Origin: Rhodospirillales bacterium
Lineage (GTDB): Bacteria; Pseudomonadota; Alphaproteobacteria; Rhodospirillales_A; Casp-alpha2
Direction of reading: 5' to 3'
Length of the DNA stretch: 7,223 bases
Assembly: GCA_016763915.1 (NCBI GenBank)
Contig: JAESSX010000235.1
Coordinates: forward strand, 1 to 7,223
Position numbers and translations under genes: made by a program. This document shows positions 4,388-7,223 of the stretch, piece by piece. A model generated the notes under the pieces. It saw only the letters and a list, made by a program, of their open reading frames with translations, was not told the origin of the DNA and did not search any database. Position 1 is the stretch's first letter. Each line of letters begins with the position of its first letter.

Positions 4388-6316
4388 CTATTCGGGCGGG
4401 GTTTCGTTCCAGATAACTTCGAACAGAGTGATATCGTCGCCGAATCCCTTCATGGGAAATTCGCCGAGATTTTTGAAGTTGAAGGTTTTTCCGGCGCAAA
4501 TTCCGCGCACGATCTCCGAGACAAAAATCTGATCCGCCGAGGCCTTGTCGACAATACGGGCCGACAATTGCACCACGGTCCCGAACAGGTCGTTGTCCTC
4601 GGCAATGGGTTCGCCGGCATTCATGCCAATTTTCAGATGCATGGGCAGGTCGGGTTCAGCCAGGTTATGCTTCATGGTTTCCCGCTGCATCTGGATGGCC
4701 GCGTCGACGGAGTCCGAGGTCTTGGCGAACGAGGCCATGATGCCGTCGCCGGTATGCTTGACCTCTCTGCCGGCGAAGGCACTCAGGGCCTCCCGGACAA
4801 CCCGGTTGTGGGCGCGCACCACCTTTTGCGCGCCGGCGTCGCCCAGGGCCTGCGTCATCGCCGTGGAACCGGCAATGTCGGTGAACAAAACAGTGACCGG
4901 GCCGGTGTCTTCTTCCTTCTGCTTGGGCTTGTTCCACTCCGTCAAGGCGTTATCAAGAAGGCGTGGACCGGAGCCCTCGTCCGTGGAATAGATGTTTATG
5001 GCGTTCCTGCCGGCCTGGAACATCTGCATATAGCGGGAATCCGCCATCAAATATTCTTCGTAACGGTCGGCGAACGATGAGGCATGGGATTTTTTGAAGC
5101 CCATCACCTGAACGCTGTCGGAAAGAATCCTGGAACTGGCGGGAGCATTTAAATTCTGTTTGTTGGATAATACTTCACAGGCGCCGGCCAGATACAGGTT
5201 GACTCCGAACTTGTTGAAATTGTCCATTTTCGCCAGATCGCCCTGGCTTCCCTCCAGCCCCTTGCTGAGAAAATTCAGCATATAGGCTTTCTGCTTTTCT
5301 TCCTCAGGCGTCAGGCCATCGGCCGGGGCGGGGTCGGGTTTGTCATTGGTTTGGGCATCCGGGTCCTCGCCGGATTGGTCCTTTTCGTCCTCGGGTTTTG
5401 GCTTGTCCTTGTTGAGTTCGGCCTGAAGCCGATCCGTGATGTCTTCGTTTTCTTTAACCTTGTCCGGCGTGTCTTCGTTTTCTTTAACCTTGTCCGGCGT
5501 GTCTTCTGATTCCGGGTCCGCGACCTGTTTGACCACGAAGTCCTCGACTCCCTTCATGGCCTTGTCCAGTTCCACCTGGGTTTTCCGGGCCTCTTGCTTG
5601 GCTTTGGATATCCCCGGAGGTTTCTTCCGCGCCTTGGGTCTGGCGGTTTTTTTCCTGGCTTTTTGCACCAGTTTCCCCCGTCTCGCTTCATTTCGGCGAC
5701 GGCTGGCCTGTTCCAGGTTTTCGCCCCGCATGATAGTTTTCGCCAAACCAACGGCGCTGATAAGGAAGGTCAAGGCGAAGACACTGATCAGCAAGTTGGA
5801 CTGGGCATTGCCGACGATGTGGATTCCGAACAAGCGGGTGCCGCCCAAAAGGCCGTCAATCATCATCGCCGCGCCGCCGGCAATGATAACGCTGAACAGG
5901 AGGACCATCAGCAGTTTGACGATGATGGTCGTCAGGGTTGAGGATTTTTTATTTTGGCGGCTTTGGCCGCCTTTGGGAATGTCGGGAGCGTCATCTTTGG
6001 AGCCGCCTTTAAGCCAGGTGTCGCTTCCTCCGGATTTCGGCGCGCTGCTTGCGCCCCCACTTTTTTTCTTGCCCCCGCCTTTGTCCTTGCCGGCCGGTTT
6101 CAAGTTGGCGCTTTTAAAGATTATAAATTCGCTGTGGATTTCCCGTTCGGTATCATAGACCTCTTTGACGACTTTGACGGAATCAACGGACGGCAATTTA
6201 TCCAGTTGCCGACCTTCGTTTACGGCGTCCTCCTTTTCATGGCTGTCATAACGGGCGTGGATGCTCCACCGCCCATTCTGCTCAACCAAGACCTCGTAAT
6301 TAATTTCCTGAACCAT
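4388..6316 (-). CDS. Membrane-anchored class III adenylate cyclase
   Basis: A 642-aa protein predicted to make cAMP from ATP at the inner membrane. In order: an N-terminal globular segment (1-70); a Gly/Lys/Ser-rich linker (71-127); two membrane helices (about 128-155 and 173-195); a strongly basic juxtamembrane stretch (197-240), which places the rest in the cytoplasm; an acidic disordered linker (about 265-340) with an exact repeat of EDTPDKVKEN; a helical segment (343-445); and the class III catalytic domain (about 472-640). Catalytic positions fit the canonical spacing: metal-binding Asp480 and Asp524 (44 apart), ATP-selecting Lys520 and Asp576, and transition-state Arg587. Gln583 stands where Asn is usual. 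The ATG at 6316 is fixed by an in-frame TAA two codons upstream, with GGAT as a modest binding site. The upstream neighbour is a paralogue. Guanylate cyclase activity is less likely. Confidence 0.9.
   Translation of the reverse strand: MVQEINYEVLVEQNGRWSIHARYDSHEKEDAVNEGRQLDKLPSVDSVKVVKEVYDTEREIHSEFIIFKSANLKPAGKDKGGGKKKSGGASSAPKSGGSDTWLKGGSKDDAPDIPKGGQSRQNKKSSTLTTIIVKLLMVLLFSVIIAGGAAMMIDGLLGGTRLFGIHIVGNAQSNLLISVFALTFLISAVGLAKTIMRGENLEQASRRRNEARRGKLVQKARKKTARPKARKKPPGISKAKQEARKTQVELDKAMKGVEDFVVKQVADPESEDTPDKVKENEDTPDKVKENEDITDRLQAELNKDKPKPEDEKDQSGEDPDAQTNDKPDPAPADGLTPEEEKQKAYMLNFLSKGLEGSQGDLAKMDNFNKFGVNLYLAGACEVLSNKQNLNAPASSRILSDSVQVMGFKKSHASSFADRYEEYLMADSRYMQMFQAGRNAINIYSTDEGSGPRLLDNALTEWNKPKQKEEDTGPVTVLFTDIAGSTAMTQALGDAGAQKVVRAHNRVVREALSAFAGREVKHTGDGIMASFAKTSDSVDAAIQMQRETMKHNLAEPDLPMHLKIGMNAGEPIAEDNDLFGTVVQLSARIVDKASADQIFVSEIVRGICAGKTFNFKNLGEFPMKGFGDDITLFEVIWNETPPE
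5441..5500 (-). repeat. Exact 30-bp tandem duplication inside the cyclase linker
   Basis: Bases 5441-5470 and 5471-5500 are identical; both begin GTCTTCGTTTTCTTTAACCT on the plus strand, and six more matching bases follow at 5501-5506. The repeat is in frame and encodes EDTPDKVKEN twice (residues 271-290), with a degenerate third unit, EDITDRLQAE. The identity at DNA level points to recent duplication, and the copy number may vary between strains. Confidence 0.92.
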
Positions 6317-6441
6317 TCGTTATCCAAAAACGGCTCTGGCACTACGGACCGGAAAACCGTATTTTCACCCCCTTGACGCATACCCGCCACTAAACGTTCT
6401 GTGCCGGTTATTGCATAAACTGGCGCAAAGCCACTACGCAA
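6220..6441 (-). other. Possible leader ORF overlapping the cyclase start
   Basis: A TTG at 6441 preceded by a perfect AGGAGG (6455-6450) at 8-nt spacing opens a 73-codon frame, starting L/M-RSGFAPVYAITGTERLVAG, in a different frame from the cyclase. It crosses the cyclase start and stops 97 bp inside that gene. The binding site is far stronger than that of the cyclase itself and lies about 18 nt after the predicted transcription start. I recognise no family, and the second half is simply the cyclase sequence in another frame. It could be a regulatory leader or chance. Confidence 0.25.
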
Positions 6442-6623
6442 ACTCCTGACCTCCTAGAGTCAGCATCTTCAAACATCCAACTATATCAAAACCTTAATAA
6501 AGGGGCAAACCGGTTACCCTTGCAAAAAAGACGGAACAGCGGGGAAAATTAACACTTCCATTCGAATCGTCCCGAGGTATTTTCCTCGTTTCCGGCATTC
6601 GGTTGGGCCGATGGCGTTGCCGT
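6317..6623. other. Intergenic region between the two cyclase genes
   Basis: About 307 bp with lower GC than its surroundings. It contains the promoter candidate at 6480-6508 and the possible leader ORF from 6441. A 5-bp stem at 6573-6588 (CGAGG/CCTCG) lacks a T run, so no convincing terminator of the upstream cyclase was found and some read-through is possible. No complete gene is contained in this region. Confidence 0.6.
6480..6508 (-). promoter_or_regulatory. Sigma-70-type promoter for the complete cyclase gene
   Basis: On the minus strand TTGCCC (6508-6503) and TATAGT (6485-6480) are spaced by 17 bp, matching the consensus at four and five of six positions. The spacer contains a small inverted repeat, CCTT-N4-AAGG (6492-6503), a possible operator. 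Transcription would start near 6473, giving a leader of about 156 nt before the ATG at 6316. Confidence 0.5.
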
Positions 6624-7223
6624 CTAAACGGGTGAGGGCGTGTCAGTATCTTCGTATATTTTCCAGGCCACTTCAAAAAGAACGATATCTTCATCGAACC
6701 CTTTCATCTGGTAACCGCCTCGTTTCAAGAAATTGTAGTTCTTTCCTGCGCATATCCCCCGAATGATTTCGGAAACGAAAATTTCATCAGCCGATGCTTT
6801 ATCGACGATACGGGCGGAAAGCTGCACCATCGTTCCGAACAAGTCATTATCTTCGGCAATGGGTTCGCCCGCATTGATGCCGATTTTAAGGTGCAGCGGA
6901 AATTTCGGGTGGGCCTGATTGTGCTTGTCGGTTTCGCGCTGTATCAGAATGGCGGCGTCAACGCCGTCGGACGTTCCGTTGAAAGAGGCCATAATGCCGT
7001 CGCCGGTGTGTTTGACCTCTTTTCCGGCGTGCGCGCTTAATGCTTCACGAACAATACGGTTATGGGCGCGCACCACTTCCTGGGCGCCGGCATCGCCTAA
7101 ATTCCGTGTCATGGCGGTTGAACCCACTATATCCGTAAACATTACCGTAATGGGTCCGCTCTGTTTCTCCTTGGGTTTTGGCTTGTTCCAGTCTTCTATG
7201 GCCCTGTCCAGAAGCTGCGGCCC
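6624..7223 (-). CDS. Class III adenylate cyclase, paralogue of the neighbouring gene, N-terminal part outside the window
   Basis: Only the last 199 residues are visible; the frame is open at the right edge. The visible part starts within the linker, GPQLLDRAIEDWNKPKPKEK, which aligns with GPRLLDNALTEWNKPKQKEE of the downstream paralogue. It continues through the entire catalytic domain. Numbering from the first visible residue: metal ligands Asp31 and Asp75, ATP-selecting Lys71 and Asp127, Gln134 in place of the usual transition-state Asn, and Arg138. The domain shares roughly three quarters of its residues with its paralogue by eye. The C-terminal tail after LFEVAW differs and ends in DTDTPSPV. 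The stop is TAG at 6626-6624. An internal ATG at 7142 is not the start, since homology continues upstream. Whether this copy is also membrane-anchored cannot be seen. Confidence 0.9.
   Translation of the reverse strand, partial: GPQLLDRAIEDWNKPKPKEKQSGPITVMFTDIVGSTAMTRNLGDAGAQEVVRAHNRIVREALSAHAGKEVKHTGDGIMASFNGTSDGVDAAILIQRETDKHNQAHPKFPLHLKIGINAGEPIAEDNDLFGTMVQLSARIVDKASADEIFVSEIIRGICAGKNYNFLKRGGYQMKGFDEDIVLFEVAWKIYEDTDTPSPV

Noticed and set aside
4127..5080. Long plus-strand frame of 317 codons
   Set aside because: It is antisense to the cyclase catalytic domain and the ibpA leader; its length follows from the codon bias of the minus-strand gene.
6343..6361. TACGG/CCGTA stem followed by TTTT on the plus strand
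   Set aside because: The stem is only 5 bp, the T run is short, and no plus-strand gene lies upstream.
1..7223. tRNA or rRNA genes, CRISPR arrays, insertion sequences, toxin-antitoxin or phage genes
   Set aside because: Searched for by eye on both strands; no cloverleaf, repeat-spacer array, transposase or terminal inverted repeats were seen.

Overview
The window looks like an ordinary stretch of chromosome from an alphaproteobacterium, possibly of the Rhodospirillales, though the order is a guess. The evidence is a DUF1013/TrcR cell-cycle regulator, a DUF1192 small protein, a perfect CtrA-type box (TTAA-N7-TTAA), and an RpoH promoter of alphaproteobacterial form (CTTG-N18-CCTATAT). No mobile element, CRISPR array, tRNA or rRNA is visible.

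Left part (1-2300): trcR runs off the left edge on the minus strand, and its upstream neighbour on the same strand is a PIG3-type NAD(P)H quinone oxidoreductase. A 60-aa DUF1192 gene is transcribed divergently from the oxidoreductase. It converges, with an 11-bp overlap, on a small two-helix membrane protein gene on the minus strand.

Middle (2300-4390): just upstream of the membrane gene lies the CtrA box. It is followed on the plus strand by about 90 nt that look like an unannotated small RNA: a hairpin with CCUCCC in its loop, then a strong intrinsic terminator. After a structured leader come two tandem, homologous hotdog thioesterase genes with a 1-nt gap. They converge on an IbpA-type small heat-shock protein gene through a shared hairpin terminator. 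The heat-shock gene has a clear RpoH promoter and a leader of about 180 nt that can fold over its ribosome binding site and start codon.

Right part (4388-7223): two co-directional minus-strand genes encode class III nucleotide cyclases with nearly identical catalytic domains. One is a complete 642-aa membrane-anchored protein. The other is cut by the right edge and shows only its C-terminal 199 residues. The catalytic positions predict ATP as substrate, with Gln where the transition-state Asn is usual.

The most interesting item is the candidate CtrA-controlled small RNA at about 2316-2441. Next are the layered control signals of the heat-shock gene and the leader architectures of the thioesterase and cyclase genes. 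All functional assignments rest on recognising sequence families by eye.
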